DNA from: an uncultured Collinsella sp.
GTDB taxonomy: Bacteria > Actinomycetota > Coriobacteriia > Coriobacteriales > Coriobacteriaceae
DNA length: 53,096 bases
NCBI GenBank assembly: GCA_949285915.1
Contig: CASDZW010000016.1
Span: forward strand, 1-53,096
Direction of reading: 5' to 3'
Shown here: piece by piece, positions 33,926 through 44,719 of the stretch
Position numbering within the stretch: the first letter of the stretch is position 1
How the letters are laid out: each line of letters starts with the position of its first letter
Notes under the pieces: model-generated
What the model saw: only the letters and a program-made list of their open reading frames with translations
The model's database searches: none
What the model was told of the DNA's origin: nothing
Made by a program: the position numbers and the translations under genes

Positions 33926-35892
33926 TGCCGGCACCGGGAAACAAGCCCAAAAACCTTCTGCACACCCTGCGTGAGCTCATGGCCTATCTTGGCCGTCACA
34001 AGCTGCTCTTCTTGGCCGTGGCGGTACTCGTTACCATCTCTGCGGTGGCCAATCTCGTCGGCACTTACATGATCCGCCCCGTGGTGGATGCGCTCGCCGC
34101 GGGCAACTACGATGCCTTCGTCAAAAACATCCTGCTCACCGCCGCCATTTATTGCGTGGGCGTACTCGCCACCTTTGGCTACACCCAAACGATGGTGCAC
34201 GCCGGACAGAAGGTGCTCGTCGATATCCGCCGCGACCTCTTTGCGCACATCCAGACACTGCCACTTCGCTACTTTGACTCGCGCAGCCGCGGCGACATCA
34301 TGAGCTACTTCACCAACGACGTCGACACCGTGGCAGAGGCCATGAACAACAGCTTTGCCATGGTCATCCAGAGCTTCATCATGATCGTGGGTACGCTCAC
34401 CATGATCTTTATCTTGAACTGGCAGCTCTCGCTCATTGTGGTCGTGGGCTATGCGGTGATGTTTGCCTACATCAGCTTCTCCACCCGCCGCAGCCGCCGG
34501 TACTTCCAAAAGCAGCAGGCGGTGCTCGGCGAGCTCGACGGCTATGTGGAGGAGATGGTCACCGGCCAGAAGGTCGTAAAGGTCTTTAACCACGAGTCGG
34601 CCAACGTGGCGGAGTTTGGCGATAAAAACGAGCAGCTGCGCGTCGCCGGTACGGGCGCGCAGGCCTACGCTGCGTCGATGATCCCCGCCGTAGTCTCCAT
34701 CAGTTACGTAAACTACGCCATCGTGGCGGCGGTCGGCGGCTGGATGGCCATTACCGGCGCGACCGACGTGGGCGCGCTTGCGAGTTACCTGGTCTTTGTG
34801 CGCCAGACCGCTATGCCCATCAACCAGTTCACACAGCAGTCGAACTTCCTGCTCTCGGCACTTGCCGGCGCGGAGCGCGTCTTTGCCGCCATGCACGAGA
34901 AGCCCGAGGTGGACGAGGGCCGCGTGCGGCTCGAGCAGACGGGTCGCGGCTCTTGGGTATGGCGCATTCCCGGGGGCTGGGGAATCGGCGCTTGGGGCTC
35001 GCTCGTTCAGGTCGCCGACGGCGGCACAAACGGGGGCGGCGGCACAAACGGGGACGGGGTCGTTTCGTGCACCCCTGCCGCCCTCGAGGCGGGCGCCAAG
35101 GTGAACGCCACCGCGCGCGGCGTCGATGGCACGCTACTTGCCGTGGGCGCGCTGCCACTCCGTGGCGACGTGCGTTTCCACGACGTGAGCTTTGGCTACG
35201 AGCCGGGCCACGAGGTGCTCCACGGCATCAACCTCTTTGCCGAGCCCGGCCAGACCATCGCCTTCGTGGGCTCCACGGGCGCTGGCAAGACCACTATCAC
35301 AAACCTCATCAACCGTTTTTACGATGTGCAGGAGGGCGAGATTACCTTCGACGGCATCAACGTCAAGAATATCGAAAAGGACTCGCTGCGCCGCTCGCTC
35401 GGCATCGTGCTGCAGGACACCCATCTCTTCACAGGGACCATCGCCGAGAACATCCGCTTCGGCAAGCTCGATGCCACAGACGAGGAAGTCCGCGCAGCCG
35501 CAAAGATCGCCAACGCAGACAGCTTCATCCGCCGTCTGCCGCAGGGCTACGACACCATGGTGACCTCTGACGGTGCGAACCTCTCCCAGGGCCAGCGCCA
35601 GCTGCTCGCCATCGCGCGCGCCGCTGTCGCCGACCCGCCCGTTCTCATTCTGGACGAGGCAACCTCTTCGATCGACACGCGTACCGAGATGCTCATCAGC
35701 CGCGGTATGAAGCAGCTCATGGAGGGACGCACGACCTTTATGATCGCGCATCGCCTCTCCACCGTGCGCGACGCCGATGCCATCATGGTGCTCGACCACG
35801 GTCGCATTATCGAGCGCGGCACGCACGACGAGCTCTACGCGCTTGGCGGGACGTACTGGGAGCTGTGCCAGGGGCTCAAGGAGCTCGATTAA
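33925..35892 (+). CDS. ABC exporter half-transporter with canonical ATP site (subunit 2)
   Basis: This is the 655-residue partner of the upstream subunit; stop and start share TAATG. The six-helix domain spans about 1-320 and the ATPase has Walker A GSTGAGKTT, signature LSQGQRQ, Walker B VLILDEATSSID and switch MIAHRLSTV, all canonical. Between them lies an unusually long linker (about 330-410) rich in Gly, Trp and Asn, containing GGTNGGGGTNGDGVVSCT. This is encoded by the same GC-rich repeat found at the end of subunit 1. Exporters of this kind usually need only a short linker, so the insert is probably acquired. Confidence 0.93.
   Translation: MPAPGNKPKNLLHTLRELMAYLGRHKLLFLAVAVLVTISAVANLVGTYMIRPVVDALAAGNYDAFVKNILLTAAIYCVGVLATFGYTQTMVHAGQKVLVDIRRDLFAHIQTLPLRYFDSRSRGDIMSYFTNDVDTVAEAMNNSFAMVIQSFIMIVGTLTMIFILNWQLSLIVVVGYAVMFAYISFSTRRSRRYFQKQQAVLGELDGYVEEMVTGQKVVKVFNHESANVAEFGDKNEQLRVAGTGAQAYAASMIPAVVSISYVNYAIVAAVGGWMAITGATDVGALASYLVFVRQTAMPINQFTQQSNFLLSALAGAERVFAAMHEKPEVDEGRVRLEQTGRGSWVWRIPGGWGIGAWGSLVQVADGGTNGGGGTNGDGVVSCTPAALEAGAKVNATARGVDGTLLAVGALPLRGDVRFHDVSFGYEPGHEVLHGINLFAEPGQTIAFVGSTGAGKTTITNLINRFYDVQEGEITFDGINVKNIEKDSLRRSLGIVLQDTHLFTGTIAENIRFGKLDATDEEVRAAAKIANADSFIRRLPQGYDTMVTSDGANLSQGQRQLLAIARAAVADPPVLILDEATSSIDTRTEMLISRGMKQLMEGRTTFMIAHRLSTVRDADAIMVLDHGRIIERGTHDELYALGGTYWELCQGLKELD
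35023..35070 (+). repeat. In-frame repeat insertion in the linker of ABC subunit 2
   Basis: GGCACAAACGGGG occurs at 35023-35035 and again at 35041-35053. The second copy continues into GGGGACGGGGTCGTTTCGTG (35050-35069), shared with 33834-33883. GCACAAACG and CGTTTCGTGC are near-inverted ends, so the unit resembles a small palindromic repeat. Confidence 0.7.
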
Positions 35893-35902
35893 TCGACCGG
35901 AT

Positions 35903-36003
35903 CGACCGGACTGCAGCGCGCCACCTCGCCTCTCAATCGTCGCTTGCGTACTTAGTACGCGGCGCTCCTCTTTCAAGGCGATCTGGCGCACCGCAGCCGG
36001 TCG
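35903..36003. repeat. Structured 101-bp intergenic repeat before moaA
   Basis: Long imperfect arms of about 34 nt fold back: CGACCGG...GCGCCA...TCGCCT on the left (35903-35936) and its complement on the right (35971-36003). In the middle is the palindrome GCGTACTTAGTACGC (35946-35960). It follows the exporter operon and may terminate it, or be a dispersed repeat. The rest of the gap to 36098 shows no gene. Confidence 0.6.
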
Positions 36004-36098
36004 TTTCCGTTGCAGACGTTTGCGCTTGCTTCATTCTGATGCGAGAATAAAGGTTCGAGCACAGAAGCTCGGTCCCAACGACAGAAGAGGAGATGCGC

Positions 36099-37190
36099 AT
36101 GGCAGAAGAGCTGCACGACGGCTTTGGCCGCGGTATCACCTACCTGCGCATCGCCGTGACGGACAAGTGCAACTTCCGCTGCGTGTACTGCATGCCCGAG
36201 GAGGGCGTGCCCGCCCGCGCGCACGATGAGCTGCTCTCTGCCGAGGAAATCGCCCGGTTCGTGCGCATCGCCGCCGCCGAGGGCGTGCGCCGCGTGCGCC
36301 TGACCGGGGGAGAGCCGCTCGTCTCGCATCGCATTGTGCCGCTCATTCGTGACATTCGCGCTATCCCTCAGATCGAGGACATCTCGCTCACCACCAATGG
36401 TGCGCTGCTGCCGCGCATGGCCGCGGAGCTCAAGGACGCCGGGCTCGATCGCGTGAACATCTCGCTCGACACGCTCGACCCCGCCCAGTTCTCGGCCATT
36501 ACCCGCCTGGGCCGCCTTGAGCAGACGCTCGCCGGCATCGATGCCGCGCTCGCATACGGCTTTGAGCCCGTGAAGGTCAACTGCGTGGTTGTGCGCCGGC
36601 TCGAGCAGGACGTCTTTGGCCTGGCCAAGCTATCACTCGAGCGACCGGTGCACGTGCGTTTTATTGAGTACATGCCCATCGGCAACGAAAAAACCGGGGC
36701 GGACCGGGCCCATGATGTGGCCGAGGACCTTGCTGGCGGCAAGGCGGCCGACCCGCACTGCCCGGGCGGCGTCGATGCGTCCGTGTGGGATGCGAGCGAC
36801 ACTGTCCCCTCCGCAGAGCTGCGCGAGCGCATCTCGCGCGCGGCTGAGGCTGCCGGTGTGGGCGCGCTCGAGCCGGTTGCCGCAGGCAACGGGCCCTCCG
36901 GAGCAGGCCCGGCGGCGTACTGGCGCTTCCCCGGCGCCGCGGGCACCGTCGGCTTCATCTCGGCCATGTCCAACCACTTCTGCAGCTCGTGCAACCGCAT
37001 GCGCCTGACGGCGGACGGTGCCATTCGCCCCTGCCTTTTCTCCGATGCCGAGTACCGCGTTCGCAACGCTCTCCGCGCCGGCGACGATGCGGCGGTTGCG
37101 ACGATCTGGCGCGACGCGGTGGCGCACAAACCCGAGGAACACCATGTCATCAACGGGACGGAGCGCTTCATGTCCCAGATCGGAGGCTGA
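36099..37190 (+). CDS. moaA: GTP 3',8-cyclase MoaA
   Basis: MoaA is a radical SAM enzyme that, with MoaC, converts GTP to cyclic pyranopterin monophosphate, the first step of molybdenum cofactor synthesis. The 363-residue protein has the SAM cluster CNFRCVYC (Cys24, 28, 31), RLTGGEPLV, and the C-terminal cluster [20 protein letters not shown]. An insert rich in Ala, Asp and Pro (about 210-275) separates the two parts and makes the protein longer than many MoaA. The ATG at 36099 has GAGGAG at 6 nt; the ATG at 36093 is too close to it. Confidence 0.95.
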   Translation: MAEELHDGFGRGITYLRIAVTDKCNFRCVYCMPEEGVPARAHDELLSAEEIARFVRIAAAEGVRRVRLTGGEPLVSHRIVPLIRDIRAIPQIEDISLTTNGALLPRMAAELKDAGLDRVNISLDTLDPAQFSAITRLGRLEQTLAGIDAALAYGFEPVKVNCVVVRRLEQDVFGLAKLSLERPVHVRFIEYMPIGNEKTGADRAHDVAEDLAGGKAADPHCPGGVDASVWDASDTVPSAELRERISRAAEAAGVGALEPVAAGNGPSGAGPAAYWRFPGAAGTVGFISAMSNHFCSSCNRMRLTADGAIRPCLFSDAEYRVRNALRAGDDAAVATIWRDAVAHKPEEHHVINGTERFMSQIGG

Positions 37191-37195
37191 TGACC

Positions 37196-38389
37196 ATGAC
37201 CGACGCTATGCCCGCGGGGGCGCGCGACGCCTATCGCGATGAGCTGACGCACGTAGACGAGCACGGTGATGTGCGCATGGTGGACGTCTCCGAGAAGGCG
37301 GAGACTCGCCGCCTCGCCATTGCCGAGGGCACCATCCTTATGCATCCCGAGACGCAGACCATGGTGCTTGAGGACCGCGCCAAGAAAGGCGACGTGCTCG
37401 CCTGCGCCCGCGTAGCCGGCATCATGGCGGCTAAGCGCACGAGCGACATCATCCCCATGTGCCATCCGCTCATGATCACCAAGGCAAAGGTGGACATCAC
37501 ACCCATCGCCGCGCCCGGCGCTCACGGCGGCGTCGATGCGCTACCGGAGGGCTGGGCTGCGCCCCGCGCGGACGGTCGCGTTGGTTTTCACGTGACGGCT
37601 ACCTGTGGCGTGACCGGCGTGACCGGCATCGAGATGGAGGCGCTCACGGCGGCGAGCGCGGCGTGTCTCACCATCTACGACATGTGCAAGGCGGTCGACC
37701 GCGGTATGGAGATCGTCGACGTGCGCTTGCTGCGCAAAGAGGGCGGGCGCTCCAGACTTTGGGAGCGCGCTGAGGCAACGGCGGACATCCCCGCCACCGA
37801 TGAGCCTGCGGCCTGCGTTAGCGCTTCAACCGCGGCTGAACATGCCGCCGACGACGCACCCGAGCGCCCCGCGCCTGCTCTTGCGTTTATCGGCTACCAA
37901 AACTCCGGCAAGACCACGCTGGTAGAGAAGGTCATCGCGGCGCTGACCGCGCGCGGGGTGCGCGTGGGCACCGTCAAACATCACGGCCACGCGGGCTTTG
38001 ATATCGATGTGCCCGGCAAGGATTCCTGGCGCCACGCCCAGGCGGGCAGCCGCCATGTGGGCGTTGTCTCGGCGATCCGCTACGCCGAGTACGCCGATAC
38101 CGAGGTAGAGTTTTCGCTCGACCGCCTGCTCGCGCGCTACACCGATGTCGATATCGTGCTGGTAGAGGGCTACAAGTCTGCCTGCCTCCCCAACATCGTG
38201 GTCGCCCGCTCGGGCGTCGATCGTCTGCGCGGCGCAAATTCGCTCGACCTGGTGGACGGGCGCACGGTGGCCATAGCCTGCAACGATGTCCTTATGCGCG
38301 ATGCGCGCCTCGAGATTTCCGCCGTGGACCTGAACGACGAGGAGGCCGTGGCCGACGTTGTGGAGCGCTGGCTGAAAGCGCTGGGCTGA
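37196..38389 (+). CDS. moaC: MoaC-MobB fusion protein
   Basis: This 397-residue protein joins two molybdenum cofactor functions. The N-terminal half (about 1-195) is MoaC, cyclic pyranopterin monophosphate synthase: [66 protein letters not shown]. After an Ala/Glu-rich linker, about residue 225 onward is MobB, a GTP-binding protein for molybdopterin nucleotide attachment: [37 protein letters not shown], 9 nt upstream, supports the ATG at 37196 over the one at 37190. It follows moaA by 5 nt. Confidence 0.93.
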   Translation: MTDAMPAGARDAYRDELTHVDEHGDVRMVDVSEKAETRRLAIAEGTILMHPETQTMVLEDRAKKGDVLACARVAGIMAAKRTSDIIPMCHPLMITKAKVDITPIAAPGAHGGVDALPEGWAAPRADGRVGFHVTATCGVTGVTGIEMEALTAASAACLTIYDMCKAVDRGMEIVDVRLLRKEGGRSRLWERAEATADIPATDEPAACVSASTAAEHAADDAPERPAPALAFIGYQNSGKTTLVEKVIAALTARGVRVGTVKHHGHAGFDIDVPGKDSWRHAQAGSRHVGVVSAIRYAEYADTEVEFSLDRLLARYTDVDIVLVEGYKSACLPNIVVARSGVDRLRGANSLDLVDGRTVAIACNDVLMRDARLEISAVDLNDEEAVADVVERWLKALG

Positions 38390-38481
38390 TGCCGGCTGCC
38401 GTCTCGCAAGGCAATGGCGAGTAAAAGGCGCGAGACGCGGTGCGGGCTGCGCCGCTAGGTGATGCCGAGGGGAGGTGCGCT

Positions 38482-39201
38482 GTGGTCTACGTGTTGATAG
38501 TCGTCGCCTCGTTTGTCGGAGGCGTTCTGCAGGGCGTAACGGGCTTTGGAGCGGGGCTCGTGCTCATGATGGCGCTGCCCATGCTCTATCCCGTGCCCAC
38601 GGCCGCCGCCATCTCGGGCGTGGTCTTTTTCGTGCTCTGCATCTCGATGGTGTGGCGCTACCGCGCCCATCTGCGCGTGCGCGAGATTCTCGCCCCGCTT
38701 GCCTGTTACATGGTGCTGAGCGGCTCCTCTGCCTACCTCACCTCCGTTGCTCCCGACCAAGAACTCATCAAGCGGGTCTTTGGCGTCTTTCTTATCGCGC
38801 TCTCCGCGTATTACCTCTTTATTGGCGAGCGCGCAGAGACAAAGCCCCTGAGTCCTGCCTTGGGTTGGTTCTATGTGGCGCTATCGGGGTTCTGTGACGG
38901 GTTTTTCGGCATCGGCGGACCGCTTCTTGTGCTGTACTTCCTGCAGCGCTTCCCCAACCGTGAGGAGCGCCTAGGGTCGCTCCAGCTGTTTTTCGCCATC
39001 AACGTGGTCTACACGACCGTCATTCGTGCGGTGGCGGGCGCGTTTCCGCCCAACCCGCTGCCCATCATCGCGCTGGGTGCTGTGGCAATCTGCGCGGGGC
39101 TTGCCGTCGCCAACGTGCTGGCGCGCCATATCGATGATGCGCTGCTGCGTCGCCTCACCTATGTTCTCATCGGCATCTGCGGCTTGATGAACGTCTTTTA
39201 A
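38482..39201 (+). CDS. TauE/SafE family permease
   Basis: This 239-residue membrane protein belongs to the sulfite exporter TauE/SafE family. It begins VVYVLIVVASFVGGVLQGVTGFGAGLVLM and repeats the pattern at GWFYVALSGFCDGFFGIGGPLLVLYFLQ, the family's duplicated motif. About eight hydrophobic segments are present. Family members move sulfite, sulfoacetate or other organic anions. A GTG start at 38482 follows GGGGAGGTG at 7 nt; an in-frame start at 38440 has no support. It lies 92 nt after the moaC-mobB gene, and a link to molybdenum or sulfur metabolism is only a guess. Confidence 0.88.
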   Translation: MVYVLIVVASFVGGVLQGVTGFGAGLVLMMALPMLYPVPTAAAISGVVFFVLCISMVWRYRAHLRVREILAPLACYMVLSGSSAYLTSVAPDQELIKRVFGVFLIALSAYYLFIGERAETKPLSPALGWFYVALSGFCDGFFGIGGPLLVLYFLQRFPNREERLGSLQLFFAINVVYTTVIRAVAGAFPPNPLPIIALGAVAICAGLAVANVLARHIDDALLRRLTYVLIGICGLMNVF

Positions 39202-39399
39202 GCCCGCCCGAGCCACTTGGCCGCGTGGCACGTCCGCATCGGCGGCAGCTCGTCCGCACGCCGCAAAACGCCTACCGCACGGCGGAAACTCGTTCGATGT
39301 GGTGCAAGGGCCCCTGTGCTGCGCGCTATCGTCACCTCATAGGGCAATGCAGCAGATGGGGGATTTGCTGCGGCCCGCATTCGGGGGAAGGTGGTAGCC

Positions 39400-40701
39400 G
39401 TGTCCGCTCTCGATTCTCTAGCTCAGTCTCCTGCGATGGTGAAGTTGCAGGCGGCGGGCGAGCGCCTTCAGAAAAACCCGGCGTTTGGGGCGGTTTCCGG
39501 CGGCATGATGGGCACCATGGGGCTCATCTTGGCGGGCGCGATCTTTACCATCATCTCAACACTGCTCGACCTCGCCGGCGTGCTCGAGGTGACCGATGCC
39601 GTCTACCAATGGCTGCAGGTTCCCTACAACATGACCATGGGACTCATTTCCCTTGCCGTGGCCTTTGGCGTCGCCTATGCCTATACCGAGAACCTCGGCA
39701 TGCAGGGCGCCATGGCAAACGGCTTTGTGGCGCTGTTTCTCTTCCTCATGGTGAGCTCTCCGGCCGAGTCCGTCACGCTCGCAGACGGCACCACCAAAAC
39801 GGTGCTCGACACCACCTATCTGGGCGGTACCGGTATGTTCTGCGCTCTTATCCTGCCCATCATTGTGGTGCGCATCATCAAGCTTTGCGCAGACCGCCAC
39901 ATCGTCATCCGCATGCCCGATGCCGTACCGCAGTTTCTTTCCGATTCGTTTTCGGCGCTCATTCCGCTTGTGCTGAACATCGTGCTGTGGTGCGGCCTCA
40001 ACACGGCGGTCGAGGCGGCATGCGGCTTCAACATCCCCGGCGCTGTCATGGAGGTGCTCTCGATTCCGCTCGGCGTGCTCATCTCTGGGCCCGGCATGTT
40101 TGTGCTCATCACCATCTGCATGCTCTTCTGGTCGCTCGGCATCCACGGCACCTCGATCGTGGGCGTGGTCATCACCCCGGTCATGATTACGGCCTACCAG
40201 ACCAACGCCGAGCTCATCGCGGCGGGCGAGAATCCGGTATTCAACCCCACCATGCTCTTCCTCACGGTCTCGTGCTGCGGCGGTACGGGGAACCTCCTGC
40301 CGCTTGCAGTGTGCTGCCTGCGCGCCCGCTCCGAGCAACTGCGCGCGGTGGGCAAGGCGGGTTTGGTGCCGGCATGCTTTGGTATCTCGGAGCCCATGGT
40401 TTTTGGTGTGCCCGTTATGCTGAATCCCGTGATCGCCATTCCCTTCATCGTCAACACGGTTTTGACCTCGGCCATCGCCTTTGTGCTCTTCCAGATTGGT
40501 TTTCTGCGCCCGCCCTCGGTGCTTCTCATGACGGCGCTGCCCATCTTCTTCCCGGAGTTCCTGAGCTCCATGGCAATCCAGAACTGCGTGCTCCCGCTCA
40601 TTGGCTTTGCGGTGGGCTACCTTTGCTACGCGCCGTTTTTGGCGATGTACGACAAGCAGTGCCTCGAGCGCGAGCGGGCGGAGCGCACGCACACCGTTTA
40701 A
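39400..40701 (+). CDS. PTS sugar transporter subunit IIC, lactose/cellobiose family
   Basis: This 433-residue membrane protein imports a beta-glucoside or disaccharide while it is phosphorylated. Family features are RLQKNPAFGAVSGGMMGTMGLILAGAIF at the N-terminus, GIHGTSIVGVVITPVM near the middle and ACFGISEPMVFGVPVMLNPVIAIPF, which holds the sugar-binding Glu (SEP). The GTG at 39400 follows GGGGGAAGGTGG; a GTG at 39391 overlaps that site. A IIB gene follows after a hairpin, but no IIA gene is present in the window. The 198-nt gap upstream shows no clear promoter. Confidence 0.93.
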   Translation: MSALDSLAQSPAMVKLQAAGERLQKNPAFGAVSGGMMGTMGLILAGAIFTIISTLLDLAGVLEVTDAVYQWLQVPYNMTMGLISLAVAFGVAYAYTENLGMQGAMANGFVALFLFLMVSSPAESVTLADGTTKTVLDTTYLGGTGMFCALILPIIVVRIIKLCADRHIVIRMPDAVPQFLSDSFSALIPLVLNIVLWCGLNTAVEAACGFNIPGAVMEVLSIPLGVLISGPGMFVLITICMLFWSLGIHGTSIVGVVITPVMITAYQTNAELIAAGENPVFNPTMLFLTVSCCGGTGNLLPLAVCCLRARSEQLRAVGKAGLVPACFGISEPMVFGVPVMLNPVIAIPFIVNTVLTSAIAFVLFQIGFLRPPSVLLMTALPIFFPEFLSSMAIQNCVLPLIGFAVGYLCYAPFLAMYDKQCLERERAERTHTV

Positions 40702-40763
40702 AGATGGGGACCGTCTACGACGCCAAGCATTGTGGTATAAGAATCGATGTCGGCTGTAGCGAC

Positions 40764-40807
40764 CGGCACGCCGCGACGGAGCCAAAAGGTTCCGCTCCGG
40801 CGTGCCG
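40764..40807 (+). other. Hairpin between PTS IIC and IIB genes
   Basis: CGGCACGCCG (40764-40773) pairs with CGGCGTGCCG (40798-40807). Inside, GGAGCC and GGTTCC form a second stem around AAAA. No U-run follows. It may set the IIC:IIB ratio through mRNA processing or stability. Confidence 0.55.
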
Positions 40808-40829
40808 TGTCTTGATGAGAGGAAAGATG

Positions 40830-41126
40830 ATGAGGGTTCTTCTTGCATGCGCGGGCGGTATGTCAACATCGATGCTCATGAAAAAGATGGAGGCCTATGC
40901 GGCCGAGCATGGGATCGACGACTTCCACATTGATGCAGTAGGCATCGGCAAGTGCAAAGAGGTCTGGCAAAACTACGATTGTATTCTGTTGGGCCCGCAG
41001 GTGGGCTTCAACAAGGGCCAGGTGACCCGCTATGTCGAGATTCCCGTCGAGGTGATGGCACCGCTCGACTACGGCCGTCAGAACTGCGAGGCTATCTTCA
41101 AACAGATAGAGGGCATGCTCGGCTAG
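40830..41126 (+). CDS. PTS sugar transporter subunit IIB, lactose/cellobiose family
   Basis: This 98-residue cytoplasmic protein passes phosphate from IIA to the sugar. The active-site Cys lies in LLACAGGMSTSMLMKKM, as in cellobiose and lactose IIB proteins, followed by CILLGPQVGFNKGQV, the typical GPQV segment. Several ATGs cluster at 40815, 40827 and 40830; 40830 gives the usual MRVLLAC N-terminus with AGAGGAAA upstream. With the IIC gene it forms a two-gene transporter unit that needs a IIA from elsewhere. Confidence 0.92.
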   Translation: MRVLLACAGGMSTSMLMKKMEAYAAEHGIDDFHIDAVGIGKCKEVWQNYDCILLGPQVGFNKGQVTRYVEIPVEVMAPLDYGRQNCEAIFKQIEGMLG

Positions 41127-41160
41127 GGTTGCCTTGTCGATAATTGCACGCGTTGCGTGA

Positions 41161-42784
<1,624 letters not shown>

Positions 42785-42794
42785 GTCGCCGCCG

Positions 42795-42859
42795 ACCGCG
42801 CTGCGGTCGCAGGATGTATGAGATGTGCCGCTCGTGCGCTTATGGCGTGCGGGCGGCAC
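42795..42859 (+). terminator. Two hairpins after the broken GH1 gene
   Basis: GACCGC/GCGGTC (42795-42809) forms a small stem. GTGCCGC (42825-42831) and GCGGCAC (42853-42859) form the base of a larger imperfect one followed by GTTTAT. Termination is likely but weakly supported. Confidence 0.4.
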
Positions 42860-42968
42860 GTTTATACGTAAACTGCCAGCAAATTGGGTACCATAGGGAG
42901 ACCAACGGGTGCGTTTTCGCCGTGCGTGCCGAGGTAAGACCCACACGGCGTATCAAAAGGAGGCTCAC

Positions 42969-43667
42969 ATGAACGAGCTCGAACAGTACGAATCTCCCAT
43001 CTATACGGAGGAGGCGCACGGTCCTGCGCCGCGCCTCATCTCCCGCCGTATGTACAACCTGGTTCTGACCGGTCTTGTGCTCCTGTCGTTTGTGATCATG
43101 GGCGCTTGCTCGCAGATGACCTCGACGCTCGACTTCTGGATGTTCGTCGGGCGCAACCCCCTGATGTTCACCCTGCTCACGCTGGTGGGCTCCATCGGCG
43201 GCATCATCACCATGAGCATTGGGCGTGCGCGTGAGAGCCTCACGCTCGGCATGATCGGCTACACGCTTTTCACGCTCACCTTCGGCTTCACCACGTCGAT
43301 GACGCTTTCCATGTACTCGATGGAAAGCATCTCCGCCGCCTTCACGGCAACGGCGGGCATCATGATCGTTTTCGGTCTTGCCGGCATCGCGTTCCCGCGC
43401 TTCTTTGAGCGCATCGTGCCCGTCTGCTGCCTGGGACTTCTTGCCATCATCGTTGTGGAGTTTGCGCTCATGCTCTTTGGCATCCAGCAGACTCTCACCG
43501 ATATCGTGGTGATCCTGCTCTTCTGCGGCTTCATCGGCTATGACGTGCACCGTGCCGCCACGGCGGTGCCCACGCTCACCAACGCCGTGTGGTACGCCAT
43601 CGAGCTCTACCTCGACATCATCAACGTGTTCCTGCGCCTGCTCGCAATCTTTGGTCGTCGCGACTAG
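42969..43667 (+). CDS. Bax inhibitor-1 family membrane protein
   Basis: This 232-residue protein has a polar N-terminus (about 1-27) and seven or so membrane segments. It ends in IELYLDIINVFLRLLAIFGRRD, which matches the C-terminal signature of bacterial BI-1/YccA proteins (LYLDxINLFL...FG), and CGFIGYDVHRA matches their conserved Tyr-Asp segment. Bacterial members are linked to calcium leak and protease control, but the role here is unknown. AAAGGAGG lies 6 nt before the ATG. It is a single-gene unit between terminators, inserted in the beta-glucoside region. Confidence 0.87.
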   Translation: MNELEQYESPIYTEEAHGPAPRLISRRMYNLVLTGLVLLSFVIMGACSQMTSTLDFWMFVGRNPLMFTLLTLVGSIGGIITMSIGRARESLTLGMIGYTLFTLTFGFTTSMTLSMYSMESISAAFTATAGIMIVFGLAGIAFPRFFERIVPVCCLGLLAIIVVEFALMLFGIQQTLTDIVVILLFCGFIGYDVHRAATAVPTLTNAVWYAIELYLDIINVFLRLLAIFGRRD

Positions 43668-43697
43668 CGCCTGTCTTCATTGGTAACGAGGTCTCCG

Positions 43698-43730
43698 CGG
43701 CCCGTCGAGCACTGCTCGGCGGGCCGTTTT
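43698..43730 (+). terminator. Terminator between the BI-1 gene and rpiR
   Basis: CGGCCCG (43698-43704) pairs with CGGGCCG (43720-43726), and CGAGC with GCTCG inside. TTTT follows. It lies between converging genes and ends the BI-1 transcript. Confidence 0.85.
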
Positions 43731-43758
43731 GCGTTGCGACGCCTTCTACCTCTCCGCG

Positions 43759-44706
43759 TCAGCGCATGCTCTGAAGCATGTCGAGCGCGGTGCCGGCGCC
43801 GAGCGCCTCGCCGGGGCCGGAAGGGCTCAGGCCCACATGGCGCAACGCCCCTGTTTCGTCCGTGTGTCCCAGGTAGGGGAGGGAGTCGCGCAAAAAGCTC
43901 AGACCCTCGCGGTAGGCGCGGGCAAAAAAGCAGCTAAAAAGCGTGTCGAGGGCATATTGGACCGCAATGTGGCTTGCGAACTGGGTGATGCGGTTGCGCA
44001 GGCTCTCGCTATCGCTCACGTGCAGGTAGGCCGCCAAACCCGGATGTCGCCGCGCAGCGTAGGGCGTGCCGATGAGGATGACGGGGCAAGACCGCTCGCG
44101 CAGAACCGGCAGAAGATGGAAGATTTGATCGGCAAGTCCCGAGTACGAGATCATCACGGCCACATGCTCCTCGGTGGCGGCGAGCGCCGTCCGCGTCTGG
44201 CGCTCGAGCGACTCGTGGCAGGTGGCGGAGCGCCCTGCCGAGAGCAGGCGGTCGCAGAACATATTCGCCGGGTAGAGGTTGTGCGAGGTCGTGTAGATGT
44301 CCACCTGGCCGGCGCGATCGATGAGCTCTGCAGCGCGGTCGATTTCGTCGGCGTCGAGCATCTCGCGCGTCTCACGCAGCGTTTTGGCGTAGAGAAGTTC
44401 CATGCGGGGGCCTATATCGCGCGCGGTTTCTCCCGCTTTGAAGGGGAAGTTGATATCGACCGCATCCGCAGGGACGACGCGGCGCGCCTCCGACCGCGCA
44501 AGCTCAACCTTAAGCTCCTTGTAGCCTTCGAGCCCCAGCTTGCGGCAGAGGCGGTGGATGCTTGCGATCGAGGTCGACGTGGCGCTGGCGAGCTCCTTGA
44601 TGGTGAAGTCCTGGACACGTTCCCCCATGGCGAGCACGGTGTTGGCGAGGTGCTGCTCGGTGGGGGTGAGGTTGCGTGCGCCGCGTATGCGGTAGACGAT
44701 ATCCAA
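43759..44706 (-). CDS. RpiR family transcriptional regulator with SIS domain
   Basis: This 315-residue regulator probably controls the adjacent GH1 gene in response to a sugar phosphate. An N-terminal RpiR helix-turn-helix (NLTPTEQHLANTVLAMG, FTIKELASATSTSIASIHRLCRKLGLEGYKELK) is followed by a SIS domain (about 125-260: VDIYTTSHNLYPANMFCDRLL, VAVMISYSGLADQIFHLLPVLRER). The start codon is TTG at 44706, supported by TAAGGAG 5 nt upstream. It is divergent from the GH1 gene at 44900, with GTATCA direct repeats between them. Confidence 0.9.
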   Translation of the reverse strand: MDIVYRIRGARNLTPTEQHLANTVLAMGERVQDFTIKELASATSTSIASIHRLCRKLGLEGYKELKVELARSEARRVVPADAVDINFPFKAGETARDIGPRMELLYAKTLRETREMLDADEIDRAAELIDRAGQVDIYTTSHNLYPANMFCDRLLSAGRSATCHESLERQTRTALAATEEHVAVMISYSGLADQIFHLLPVLRERSCPVILIGTPYAARRHPGLAAYLHVSDSESLRNRITQFASHIAVQYALDTLFSCFFARAYREGLSFLRDSLPYLGHTDETGALRHVGLSPSGPGEALGAGTALDMLQSMR

Positions 44707-44719
44707 GTCTGCTCCTTAG

